Positions 1 through 7,283 are shown, numbered from the stretch's first letter. The stretch is DNA of 9,480 nt from an uncultured Selenomonas sp. (GCA_937981305.1 CALJPB010000122.1:1-9480); one strand, 5' to 3'. Notes: generated by a model not told the origin, from the letters alone. Numbers and translations are program-made.

Positions 1-227
1 CCGTGGGGCTGAACAGCGTCGGCATCTCGCGTGCGGGCATTCCGATTGACGTGCGTCGCCGTATCAAACAGGCATACAAGATTCTCTACCGTTCGGGGCT
101 GAATCTCACACAGGCGATTGCAGTCATCGAGCAGGAGGTGGACTCCTGCGAGGAGATCGATCATCTCCTGCGTTTCCTCCGCAACGCGGAGCGCGGGATC
201 TGTCGCGAACGTCATGAGGATGAGTGA
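1..227 (+). CDS. lpxA: LpxA, UDP-N-acetylglucosamine O-acyltransferase (3' end only)
   Basis: This is the C-terminal 75 codons of a gene that enters from the left edge; the first whole codon begins at base 3 and the stop is TGA 225-227. LpxA is the cytoplasmic acyltransferase that puts a 3-hydroxyacyl chain on the 3-OH of UDP-GlcNAc, the first step of lipid A synthesis. The visible part is the end of the left-handed beta-helix (VGLNSVGISRAGIP, equivalent to the family's GxNxxGLxRxGF segment) followed by the C-terminal helical domain. That domain has the characteristic AYKILYRSGLNL stretch and the terminal FLRNAERGICR, which resembles the FxxxxxRGLIR ending of E. coli LpxA. The catalytic His lies in the missing part. 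lpxI follows after 9 bases, so the two are very probably co-transcribed. The GTG at base 3 is an internal Val codon, not a start. The family assignment is firm; acyl-chain specificity cannot be read from this fragment. Confidence 0.93.
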   Translation, partial: VGLNSVGISRAGIPIDVRRRIKQAYKILYRSGLNLTQAIAVIEQEVDSCEEIDHLLRFLRNAERGICRERHEDE

Positions 228-230
228 GGG
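226..230 (+). promoter_or_regulatory. Ribosome binding site deciding the lpxI start
   Basis: GAGGG at 226-230 overlaps the lpxA stop codon and precedes three consecutive ATG codons (231, 234, 237). The spacer is 0, 3 or 6 bases respectively, so only the third ATG is well placed. An earlier AGGA (217-220) lies 10 bases before the first ATG and could serve it, so the upstream starts cannot be excluded. Confidence 0.55.
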
Positions 231-236
231 ATGATG

Positions 237-1040
237 ATGGAAAAACTGGGTCTGCTCGCGGGTGTCGGACATCTGCCTGCCGCGTGTGCGCGTGCGGCGC
301 GTGCGCTTGGCTACGAGGTACACGCAATCGCACTCCTGCCGGACTGCGATCCTGAGCTGAAGGATGCGGCGTCGGTCTATCGTGAGATCAGCATTGGTTC
401 GATTGCCTCCATTCTGGCGTATTTGCAGCAGGAGGAGATCAAGAAGGTCACGATGATCGGCAAGGTCACGAAAGAGCTGCTCTTTACGGGGCAGATTCAG
501 CCGGACGAGATGCTGCGCGGAATGCTCATGCAGCTGCCGAACCAGAACGACGATACAATCATGATGATGTTTGTCGGTGCGCTCATGAAGGTCGGCGTGA
601 CACCGCTTGACCAGACGGCACTCATCCGTCCGCTGATACCTTCGGCGGGTGTTCTGACGAGCCGAGAGCCGAGTGATGCGGAGCGTGCGGATATGGAGTA
701 TGGACTCCAGATGGCACGCGAGATCGGGCGGCTCGATGTCGGTCAGACCGCTGTGGTGAAAGACCGTGCGGTGATGGCTCTCGAGGCGATCGAGGGGACG
801 GATGCGTGCATTCGGCGCGGCGGACAGCTCGCGGGCGGCGGCGCGGTCGTTGCAAAGGCGGCAAAGCCGCAGCAGGACAGCCGTTTCGATGTGCCGGCGG
901 TCGGGCTGGACACGATCGAGTCGCTCGTCGCGGCAAAGGCATCGGCACTTGTCATTGAGGCGGACAAGACGCTCTTTATCGACAAGGAGCGTGCGGTGGC
1001 GCTCGCCGAGGCGAACGGCATTACGATTGCTGCGATGTGA
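237..1040 (+). CDS. lpxI: LpxI, UDP-2,3-diacylglucosamine pyrophosphatase
   Basis: LpxI (the former DUF1009 family) hydrolyses UDP-2,3-diacylglucosamine to lipid X and UMP at the membrane face of the cytoplasm. It is the non-homologous alternative to LpxH found in alpha-proteobacteria and several other diderms. The product is 267 residues from the ATG at 237 (269 from 231), normal for the family. It opens with the family start KLGLLAGVGHLP (about residues 3-14). The C-terminal domain carries a glycine-rich AGGGAVVAKAAKP stretch followed by QQDSRFDVPAVG (about 212-223), the QDxRxDxPxxG signature that I take to hold the catalytic Asp region. TGA 1038-1040 ends the gene. It sits directly between lpxA and lpxB, and its product is one of the two LpxB substrates. 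The start at 237 is preferred because of ribosome-binding-site spacing and because MxKLGLIAG is the usual family N-terminus. Confidence 0.93.
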   Translation: MEKLGLLAGVGHLPAACARAARALGYEVHAIALLPDCDPELKDAASVYREISIGSIASILAYLQQEEIKKVTMIGKVTKELLFTGQIQPDEMLRGMLMQLPNQNDDTIMMMFVGALMKVGVTPLDQTALIRPLIPSAGVLTSREPSDAERADMEYGLQMAREIGRLDVGQTAVVKDRAVMALEAIEGTDACIRRGGQLAGGGAVVAKAAKPQQDSRFDVPAVGLDTIESLVAAKASALVIEADKTLFIDKERAVALAEANGITIAAM

Positions 1041-1051
1041 GGGAGCTCCCT
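1040..1051 (+). promoter_or_regulatory. Palindrome containing the lpxB ribosome binding site
   Basis: AGGGAGCTCCCT is a perfect 12-base palindrome that fills the lpxI-lpxB gap and begins on the last base of the lpxI stop. Its left half, GGGAG (1041-1045), is the only Shine-Dalgarno match for the TTG start at 1053, with a 7-base spacer. As RNA it could fold into a 4-bp stem with an AGCU loop that hides the site. A ribosome finishing lpxI would open it, which would couple the two genes. The palindrome is directly visible; the regulatory role is inference. Confidence 0.4.
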
Positions 1052-1052
1052 T

Positions 1053-2186
1053 TTGAAAATTATGCTTTCGGCGGGGGAGACCTCCGGCGATCTTCATGGG
1101 GCGGCACTTGCGCGTGAACTGCGTGCGCTTGACCCCTCGGTTTCGCTCATTGGCTTCGGCGGCGTAGAGATGGAGGCGGCGGGGGTCGTGCTCCGTCAGA
1201 ACTACGTTGACTATAACGTGATGGGCATCTCGGCGGTTCTGTTGAACCTCCGGCGCATTTTTGCCCTCCTCGATGACCTCACGCGGCTCATGGAGGAGGA
1301 GCGGCCGGATGTGCTCGTCATCATCGACTATCCGGACTTTAACTGGCGGCTCGCGGCGCGGGCGAAAGAGCGGGGGATCCCCGTTTTTTCTTATATTCCG
1401 CCTTCTGCATGGGCGTGGCGCAAGGGACGGGCAAAGTCCTGTGCCGCACTTGCAGATGAGATCGTCGCGATCTTCCCGCATGAACTGCCGCCGTATGAGG
1501 CGGCGGGGGCGAACATCTCCTTTGTCGGCAATCCGCTGATTGACACGGTGCACGCGGAGATGGGGGCAGAGGAGGCGCGACGTCACTTTGGCATTGGCGC
1601 GGACGATATTCCGATTCTGCTCATGCCGGGCAGCCGCCGTGAGGAAATCGAGCGTCTGCTCCCGCCTATGCTCGGCGCGGCGGAGATCTTGGCGGCACAG
1701 GATGCGGCACGGCGGTTCTTCCTGCCCGTCGCGGGCGGCGTGGATGTCGCGCAGATCGAGAAACATCTTGCGACCTCCTTCGTGGAGGTCACGCTCACCC
1801 ATGACGCACGCTATGCGCTTATGGGCATTGCACGCGCGGCAATCGCAGCATCGGGGACGGTCGTCATGGAGACGGCAATCATGGGGCTGCCCGCCGTCGT
1901 GCTCTACCGTATGTCCGCGCTTTCCTATCTCGTCGGGCGACTGCTCGTCGACGTGCCGCGCTTCTCGCTGCCGAACATTCTCGTCGGGGAGACGTTCGAG
2001 ACAGAACTGTTGCAGGATGCCGTACAGCCGGAACGCATCGCTGAGGCGATGGAGCGGATCATTATGGACGGCGCACCGCGCGACTATGTGACGGAGCGTC
2101 TTTCGCGTGCCGTCGCCCTCCTGGGTGAGCCGCACGCCGCGCGACGCGTCGCGGAGAAGATTCTCGCGCTGGGAAAGCACGCATAA
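1053..2186 (+). CDS. lpxB: LpxB, lipid A disaccharide synthase
   Basis: LpxB is a GT19 glycosyltransferase, a peripheral enzyme of the inner membrane. It joins lipid X to UDP-2,3-diacylglucosamine, forming the beta-1,6 tetraacyl-disaccharide 1-phosphate. The product is 377 residues, close to the usual 380 or so. Motifs in order: SAGETSGDLHGA (6-17); IDYPDFNWRLA (91-101) with the conserved Asp residues; YIPPSAWAWRKGRA (about 114-127); FPHE (141-144); the PGSRREEI motif (192-199), holding the conserved Arg needed for donor binding; ASGTVVMETA (256-265); and FSLPNILVGE (304-313). I chose the TTG at 1053 because it yields MKIMLSAGE, matching the usual MxIxxSAGE start, and because GGGAG lies 7 bases upstream. 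An in-frame ATG at 1062 would cut into the first beta strand and has no good ribosome binding site. The rare TTG start may lower translation relative to its neighbours. Confidence 0.96.
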   Translation: MKIMLSAGETSGDLHGAALARELRALDPSVSLIGFGGVEMEAAGVVLRQNYVDYNVMGISAVLLNLRRIFALLDDLTRLMEEERPDVLVIIDYPDFNWRLAARAKERGIPVFSYIPPSAWAWRKGRAKSCAALADEIVAIFPHELPPYEAAGANISFVGNPLIDTVHAEMGAEEARRHFGIGADDIPILLMPGSRREEIERLLPPMLGAAEILAAQDAARRFFLPVAGGVDVAQIEKHLATSFVEVTLTHDARYALMGIARAAIAASGTVVMETAIMGLPAVVLYRMSALSYLVGRLLVDVPRFSLPNILVGETFETELLQDAVQPERIAEAMERIIMDGAPRDYVTERLSRAVALLGEPHAARRVAEKILALGKHA

Positions 2187-2208
2187 TACATTTTCCACTA
2201 GGAGAACT

Positions 2209-3933
2209 ATGAAGAATTATACGAGACTGCTCGCCTATATGCGCCCGTACATTAAAAAACTCGGGCTTGCCATCGTGTTCATCATCCTCGCCTCGGCGGC
2301 GAACCTCTACGTCCCGTGGATCATCAAGGACATGATCGACGACGTGCTCGCAGATAAGAATATGGCACTCCTCAACGCCATCTGCATCGGCATCGTCGTG
2401 ATCTTTTTCCTGCGCGGGATTTTTTACTTTGGGCAGTCCTACCTCGTCTCCTACATCGGACAGAAGGTCATCATCGATGTGCGCGAGGTCATGTTCCGCA
2501 AGTTCCAGCGGATGCCGCTCGCGTACTACGACCGCCACCAGACGGGCGAGATCATGAGCTATGTCACAAACGATGTCGCCGCGATCCAGTCCGCGCTCGT
2601 GGACAACCTCATCGACCTCGTGACCGAGGGATGTATCCTCATCGGTTCGCTCGCCCTCATGTTCTACCTCGATTGGAAACTCTCGCTCCTGACCCTCATC
2701 GTCATCCCGATGGTCGGGCAGGCGATGAAGATCTTCGGACGCAAGATCAAAAAGTCGAGCAACGTCATTCAGGAGCGTCTTGCCGAGATTACAGCACTCC
2801 TACAGGAATCGTTCTCTGCGACGCGCGTCGTGAAATCCTTTGTGCGCGAGGACTACGAAATCGAGCGTTTTGTGCACAGCAACCAGCGCAATTTCGAAGC
2901 GGTGATGAAGAACGTCCAGCAGACGAGTATGCTTACGCCGACGGTCGAATTCCTCGCGGCGATTGCCGTCACGCTCATTGTCTGGTTCGGCGGCTACGAG
3001 GTTGTCAACGGTGAGATCACGGCGGGCGCGTTCGTCGCGTTTCTGACCTACGCCGTCAACCTTGCGAACCCGGTCAAGCGTCTCTCGCGCATCTACGGCA
3101 ACCTCCAAAAGGCGATGGCGGCGGTCGACCGCGTCTTTGCCGTGGTCGATCTTGCGGAAAGCATTACGGACAGTCCCAATGCAAAGCCGCTCCCGCCCGT
3201 GGAGGGACGCGTGCGTTTTGACAATGTCGTCTTCTCCTACAAGGAGGGGCGGCGGGCACTCGACGGTGTATCGCTTGAGGCGGCACCGGGCGAGATGATC
3301 GCCTTTGTCGGTCCCTCGGGGGCGGGCAAATCGACGATTGCGAACCTTATCCCGCGTTTCTACGAGGTGGACAGCGGGACGATCACCGTCGACGGACACG
3401 ACATCCGCGACGTGACGCTTGCGTCCCTGCGCGGACAGATCGGGCTTGTACCGCAGGAGACGATGCTGTTCTCCACGACCATCCGCGAGAATATCCGCTA
3501 TGGGCGGCTCGATGCGACGGATGCGGAGATCGAGGAGGCGGCGCGTGCGGCGAATGCACACAACTTCATCATGGAGCTCGAGCGCGGCTACGATACGCAG
3601 ATCGGCGAGCGCGGGGTCAGTATCTCGGGCGGACAGCGGCAGCGCATTGCGATTGCGCGTGCAATTCTCAAAGATCCGCGCATCCTCATCCTTGACGAGG
3701 CGACTTCCGCGCTCGATACAGAGAGCGAAAAGATCGTGCAGGCGGCACTTGACAACCTGATGGTCGGGCGTACGAGCTTTGTTATCGCGCACCGCCTTTC
3801 GACGGTCTTTCACGCCGACCGCATCTATGTGATCGACGGCGGTCACATTGTGGAGCAGGGGACACACGAGGAACTGCTTGCGCGGGGCGGGCTCTATCAG
3901 CATCTCTATGACATTCAGTTTCGGGGAGAGTGA
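2209..3933 (+). CDS. msbA: MsbA-type lipid A ABC exporter
   Basis: This is a half-size ABC exporter with a membrane domain fused to an ATPase domain, working as a homodimer to flip lipid A-core from the inner to the outer leaflet of the inner membrane. From the ATG at 2209 it has 574 residues, close to the 582 or so of proteobacterial MsbA. Residues 1-310 are the six-helix membrane domain (hydrophobic stretches near 18-38, 56-80, 138-170 and 245-285). The nucleotide-binding domain follows, with Walker A GPSGAGKST (368-376), Q-loop Gln 416, signature SISGGQRQ (471-478), Walker B ILILDE (492-497), D-loop SALD (500-503) and H-loop His 528. AGGAG (2200-2204) precedes this ATG by 4 bases. The open frame reaches back to an ATG at 2107, but that would add 34 residues overlapping lpxB and unlike the family. 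It lies 22 bases after lpxB, and its stop is 2 bases before the next gene. Type-I exporters look alike; the lipid A role rests mainly on the neighbours. Confidence 0.92.
   Translation: MKNYTRLLAYMRPYIKKLGLAIVFIILASAANLYVPWIIKDMIDDVLADKNMALLNAICIGIVVIFFLRGIFYFGQSYLVSYIGQKVIIDVREVMFRKFQRMPLAYYDRHQTGEIMSYVTNDVAAIQSALVDNLIDLVTEGCILIGSLALMFYLDWKLSLLTLIVIPMVGQAMKIFGRKIKKSSNVIQERLAEITALLQESFSATRVVKSFVREDYEIERFVHSNQRNFEAVMKNVQQTSMLTPTVEFLAAIAVTLIVWFGGYEVVNGEITAGAFVAFLTYAVNLANPVKRLSRIYGNLQKAMAAVDRVFAVVDLAESITDSPNAKPLPPVEGRVRFDNVVFSYKEGRRALDGVSLEAAPGEMIAFVGPSGAGKSTIANLIPRFYEVDSGTITVDGHDIRDVTLASLRGQIGLVPQETMLFSTTIRENIRYGRLDATDAEIEEAARAANAHNFIMELERGYDTQIGERGVSISGGQRQRIAIARAILKDPRILILDEATSALDTESEKIVQAALDNLMVGRTSFVIAHRLSTVFHADRIYVIDGGHIVEQGTHEELLARGGLYQHLYDIQFRGE
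3923..3930 (+). promoter_or_regulatory. Ribosome binding site deciding the waaA-lpxK start
   Basis: GGGGAGAG at the end of msbA lies 5 bases before the ATG at 3936. A GTG at 3930 in the same frame overlaps this site and cannot use it, so ATG 3936 is the supported start. The msbA stop (3931-3933) sits between the two, which favours translational coupling. Confidence 0.6.
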
Positions 3934-3935
3934 TT

Positions 3936-6449
3936 ATGAGATTTCTCTACAATCTAGCGGCAATCCTCATCGTCACCATCATCATACCGATCTTCATGCT
4001 GCGTGCGACACGCGAGCGCGGCTTTGTCGAGCGCATCAAGCAGAGTTTCGGATTCTATCCGCAGGACACCATTGACAAGGTGGCGGGGAAAAACGCGATC
4101 TGGGTACACGCAGCATCCGTGGGCGAGATTGTGGCGACGAGCCCGCTCGTCCGCGAGTTCCGCAAAAAATTCCCCGACAGCCCGATTCTCGTCTCGGTCG
4201 TTACGACGGGCGGCTATGAGATGGCGCACCGCATCATCAAGGATGCGGACGCGATCATCTACTTCCCGCTCGACCTGCCCTTCCTCGCCTCGCGTGTCGT
4301 CGGGCGCATTCGTCCGCGCGTATTCCTGCCCGTAGAGACGGAACTGTGGCCGAACTTCCTCAAGAAGGCGAAGCAGCTCGATGTTCCCGTCATGATGGTC
4401 AACGGGCGCATCAGCGACCGCAGTGTCAAGCAGTACAAGTACCTGCTCGGGATGCTGCGCGAGATGATCGGGACGGTGAAATGCTTCGCCATGCAGTCGA
4501 GCATTGACGCGGACTACATCATGCGTCTCGGAGCGCCGCGCGAGCTTGTCACGGTCACGGGCAACACGAAGTTCGATCAGGCGTATACGAGCGTCAGCAT
4601 GGAGGAACGGGCGGCACTCATCGAGGAACTGGGTCTTGTGGGCGCAAGCCACATCATGATCGCGGGGTCGACGCACCGTGGCGAGGAGGAGCTCGTGCTC
4701 GCGGCGTTTGCCGCCGTACGCGAGCGCGAGCCGGGGGTGCGTCTGATCATTGCACCGCGCGAGGTGCTGCGGACGATGGAGGTCGAACACCTTTGCCGCA
4801 AGGCGGGCTTTACGGTCAACACGCGCAAGAACCTCCAAAAAGGGGCGGCGGGCGGCGAGGACATCGTCATTCTCGATACGGTCGGCGAGCTTGGGCGCGT
4901 CTATGGGCTCGGCGATGTGATCTACATCGGCGGCAGTCTCATCCCACACGGCGGACACAACATCCTTGAGCCTGCGGCGCACGGGAAGGCGATCATCGTC
5001 GGCAACCAGATGTTCAACTTCAAGGACATTCACGCTCTTTTCCGCAACCGCAACGCCGTCGTGACGGTCGCGAACGGCGCGGAGCTGACGCGCGAGACGC
5101 TGCGCCTCTTTGGGGATGCGTATGAGCGGGAGCGTTTGGAGCGTGAGACGCTTGCGATCATCAACGAGAACAAGGGAGCGTCGGCAAAGTCAGCGCAGAT
5201 CCTTGTGGATCTGCTTACAGCGTACGAGGCACGGCGGACTCTCCGTGCGCAGGAGCGCATCAGTGCGCATCGCGTACGCGCGACGCAGAAGGTCGCAAAC
5301 TTCCAGACGTACTTCATCGATCTCGTTCATGACAAGGATGTGCGCGGTGTTTCGCGTCGTCTTATCATGGGGATTTTCTACGCATTTTCGCTCATTTATG
5401 AGCAGCTCGTCAATCTGAAGCTCACGATGTATCGTCTTGGTTGGGCAAAGAAGGAGCAGCTGCCCTGCTTCGTCATCAGTCTCGGCAATGTCACCGTCGG
5501 TGGCACGGGCAAGACACCGACGGCACAGCATCTCGCGCGTGCGATTCACGCGATGGGCTACCGCGTTGCGATTCTCAACCGCGGCTATCGTGCAAAGTGG
5601 CGCGGTGATGTCGGCATCGTATCCGATGGGCACACGCTCAAGATGGATGCGGAGACGGCGGGAGATGAGGCGTTTATGCTGGCAAAGCACCTGCCGGATG
5701 TCCCCGTACTCATCGGACCGCAGCGTGCGGTGACGGGGCGCTACGCCATCGAGCATTTCGGGGCGGAGGTGGCGATCCTCGACGACGGCTATCAGCACTG
5801 GCAGCTCGCGCGGGATATGGACATCCTGCTCGTGGATGCGGTGAACGTGTTCGGCAACGGACATCTCCTGCCGCGCGGGACGCTGCGCGAGCCGCTGTCG
5901 CACATCGACCGCGCGGATGTCTGTCTCATGACGAAGGTCGATCAGGCGGCACCGGGCGCGATTCAGCACATCTGGGAGACGTTCCGCAGCTACAATCAGG
6001 ACGGTCTCATCCTTGAGAGTATCCATCAGCCGCGCCAGTTCGTGCGGCTCTCGGACTGGTACGAGGACATCGCGGCGGGCGGCGTCCCCGTTACGGAGAT
6101 GGAGGGCAAGAAGGTGCTCGCCGTCTCGGCGATCGGCAACCCCGCCTCGTTTGAGCAGACGCTTGCCGATCTCGGGGTCGAGATGGTGGAGAGTATGCGC
6201 TACCCCGATCACCATGACTACGGCGAGCGCGATATGGCGGAGGTGCTGTACCGTGCAGAGACACTCGGAGTCGAGGCGATTGTTATTACGGAGAAGGACG
6301 CGGTGAAGGTGCCGGCGGATGTCGTTCGCGCGAAGTGGCGCATCCCGATGTACGTCATCTCCGTCGAGGTGACGTTCCAGAAGGGGCAGGAGGAGTTCTT
6401 CCGCACCCTTGAGGAGCAGCTTGCGGCGAAGCTGAGACCTGCGGTTTAG
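3936..6449 (+). CDS. Bifunctional WaaA (Kdo transferase) - LpxK (lipid A 4'-kinase) fusion
   Basis: One uninterrupted 837-residue frame holds two enzymes usually made separately. The N-terminal part (about 1-430) is WaaA/KdtA, a GT30 transferase that adds Kdo from CMP-Kdo to lipid IVA. It has a membrane anchor (about 2-22), WVHAASVGE with the presumed catalytic Glu 64, VETELWPN (133-140), GSTHRGEEE (244-252), HGGHNILEPAA (338-348) and FNFKD (360-364). The C-terminal part (about 470-837) is LpxK, which phosphorylates the disaccharide at O-4'. It has a short hydrophobic segment LIMGIFYAFSLIY (476-488), P-loop NVTVGGTGKTP (518-528), DDGYQH (616-621), LPRGTLREP (645-653), YPDHHDYGERD (756-766) and ITEKDAVK (784-791). 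Both halves are full length with all the key motifs I know, so both are probably active. About 40 charged, Arg-rich residues join them. The domain order is opposite to the reaction order. It lies between msbA and kdsB. How many Kdo residues are added cannot be read from the sequence. I recall such fusions in Negativicutes but cannot confirm it here. Confidence 0.95.
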   Translation: MRFLYNLAAILIVTIIIPIFMLRATRERGFVERIKQSFGFYPQDTIDKVAGKNAIWVHAASVGEIVATSPLVREFRKKFPDSPILVSVVTTGGYEMAHRIIKDADAIIYFPLDLPFLASRVVGRIRPRVFLPVETELWPNFLKKAKQLDVPVMMVNGRISDRSVKQYKYLLGMLREMIGTVKCFAMQSSIDADYIMRLGAPRELVTVTGNTKFDQAYTSVSMEERAALIEELGLVGASHIMIAGSTHRGEEELVLAAFAAVREREPGVRLIIAPREVLRTMEVEHLCRKAGFTVNTRKNLQKGAAGGEDIVILDTVGELGRVYGLGDVIYIGGSLIPHGGHNILEPAAHGKAIIVGNQMFNFKDIHALFRNRNAVVTVANGAELTRETLRLFGDAYERERLERETLAIINENKGASAKSAQILVDLLTAYEARRTLRAQERISAHRVRATQKVANFQTYFIDLVHDKDVRGVSRRLIMGIFYAFSLIYEQLVNLKLTMYRLGWAKKEQLPCFVISLGNVTVGGTGKTPTAQHLARAIHAMGYRVAILNRGYRAKWRGDVGIVSDGHTLKMDAETAGDEAFMLAKHLPDVPVLIGPQRAVTGRYAIEHFGAEVAILDDGYQHWQLARDMDILLVDAVNVFGNGHLLPRGTLREPLSHIDRADVCLMTKVDQAAPGAIQHIWETFRSYNQDGLILESIHQPRQFVRLSDWYEDIAAGGVPVTEMEGKKVLAVSAIGNPASFEQTLADLGVEMVESMRYPDHHDYGERDMAEVLYRAETLGVEAIVITEKDAVKVPADVVRAKWRIPMYVISVEVTFQKGQEEFFRTLEEQLAAKLRPAV

Positions 6450-6472
6450 TATAGTCTTGTGAAGGTGATCGT

Positions 6473-7207
6473 ATGAAAGTTCTCTGCATTATCCCCGCGC
6501 GCTACGCATCCACGCGTCTGCCGGGCAAACCCCTGCGCGACATCGCGGGGAAGCCCATGATCGTGCGCGTCTACGAGCGTGCCGTGCGGGCAAAGCTCGT
6601 ACAGGATGTTGTCGTTGCAACGGACGATGAGCGCATCCGCGCCGCTGTCGAGGCGCACGGCGGACGTGCCGTCATGACACGCGCTGACCATGCAACGGGG
6701 ACGGATCGTCTCGCCGAGGTCGCGGAGAAAATGACGGATTACGACCTTATCATCAATGTGCAGGGCGACGAACCGCTCATTGACCCTGCCGTGATCGATG
6801 CACTCGTTGAGCCTTTCCTCGCAGATGAAACACTGCCGATGGCAACGGCAAAGACCCTGCTCACGGATGAGGAGGAGATGGCGAATCCGAACAATGTCAA
6901 GGTCATTACAGACTGTTCGGGCAACGCCCTCTACTTCTCCCGCGCCCGCATCCCGTACGCGCGGAATGAAGGCGCGAAGGTATACAAACATATCGGTATC
7001 TATGCCTATCGCCGCGACTTTCTGCTCGCGTATGCACGCATGGCGCAGACCCCGCTCGAACTCTCCGAGTCCCTTGAGCAGCTGCGGGCGCTTGAGAATG
7101 GGCACACGATCCGCGTCATCGAGACGGACGCGGTCTTTATCGGTGTTGACACCGAGGAGGATCTTGCGGCAGTCAATGAGGAATACATAAGACGTGGGAT
7201 TCATTGA
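6473..7207 (+). CDS. kdsB: KdsB, CMP-Kdo synthetase
   Basis: KdsB (3-deoxy-manno-octulosonate cytidylyltransferase) activates Kdo with CTP, giving the short-lived CMP-Kdo consumed by WaaA. The product is 244 residues, normal for the family (about 245-250). Motifs: the nucleotide-binding loop IPARYASTRLPGKP (7-20), TGTDRLAE (75-82), NVQGDEPLI (95-103) with the metal-binding Asp region, KHIGIYAYRRDFL (162-174), ESLEQLRALENG (189-200) and GVDTEEDL (224-231). The second motif has Thr where the family usually has Ser (SGTDR), a conservative change. AAGGTG (6462-6467) lies 5 bases before the ATG. It follows waaA-lpxK by 23 bases, so it is placed directly after the enzyme that uses its product. The stop codon TGA 7205-7207 overlaps the -35 box of the next promoter. 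Confidence 0.96.
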   Translation: MKVLCIIPARYASTRLPGKPLRDIAGKPMIVRVYERAVRAKLVQDVVVATDDERIRAAVEAHGGRAVMTRADHATGTDRLAEVAEKMTDYDLIINVQGDEPLIDPAVIDALVEPFLADETLPMATAKTLLTDEEEMANPNNVKVITDCSGNALYFSRARIPYARNEGAKVYKHIGIYAYRRDFLLAYARMAQTPLELSESLEQLRALENGHTIRVIETDAVFIGVDTEEDLAAVNEEYIRRGIH

Positions 7208-7232
7208 CCTTTTCGCGTGAAAATTCTATAAT
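7204..7232 (+). promoter_or_regulatory. Near-consensus sigma-70/sigma-A promoter for kdsA
   Basis: TTGACC (7204-7209) matches the -35 consensus at 5 of 6 positions. TATAAT (7227-7232) matches the -10 perfectly, and the spacer is exactly 17 bases. The -35 box overlaps the kdsB stop codon, and the expected start of transcription is near 7239, leaving an untranslated leader of about 60 bases before kdsA. The stretch is clearly AT-richer than the coding sequence around it, and it is the longest gap in the window (91 bases). It would let kdsA-kdsD-kdsC be transcribed apart from the upstream lipid A genes, besides any read-through. Confidence 0.8.
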
Positions 7233-7247
7233 AATGATTGTGAATTT
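7221..7247. repeat. Inverted repeat AAATTC-N15-GAATTT across the -10 box
   Basis: AAATTC (7221-7226) and GAATTT (7242-7247) are perfect 6-base inverted arms 15 bases apart. They enclose the whole TATAAT box and the expected transcription start. The placement is that of a repressor operator, but AT-rich arms this short can arise by chance, and no regulator gene is in the window. Confidence 0.25.
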
Positions 7248-7283
7248 CGCATTTTATGGATGCGGACGATAGCATGATTGTTG

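Noticed and set aside
2107..2208. N-terminal extension of msbA to an ATG within lpxB
   Set aside because: The extra 34 residues are a shadow of the lpxB end (Arg- and Ser-rich). The AGGAG at 2200-2204 and the family N-terminus both support ATG 2209.
2800..3903. 367-codon open frame on the - strand opposite msbA
   Set aside because: It covers the ATPase half of msbA, has shadow-type composition and shows no known motif. Similar shadows lie at 3954-5033 and 5190-6215.
5356..5400. Separate internal start for an independent LpxK from the ATG at 5367
   Set aside because: No Shine-Dalgarno match precedes it, and the frame is continuous with WaaA; a single fused product is simpler.
6427..6472. Promoter before kdsB using TATAGT at 6450-6455
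   Set aside because: No acceptable -35 box lies 16-18 bases upstream, and the gap is only 23 bases.
7210..7223. TTTTC-GCGT-GAAAA as a terminator after kdsB
   Set aside because: The stem is only 5 bp and mostly A-T, it has no T-tract after it, and it falls in the promoter spacer.
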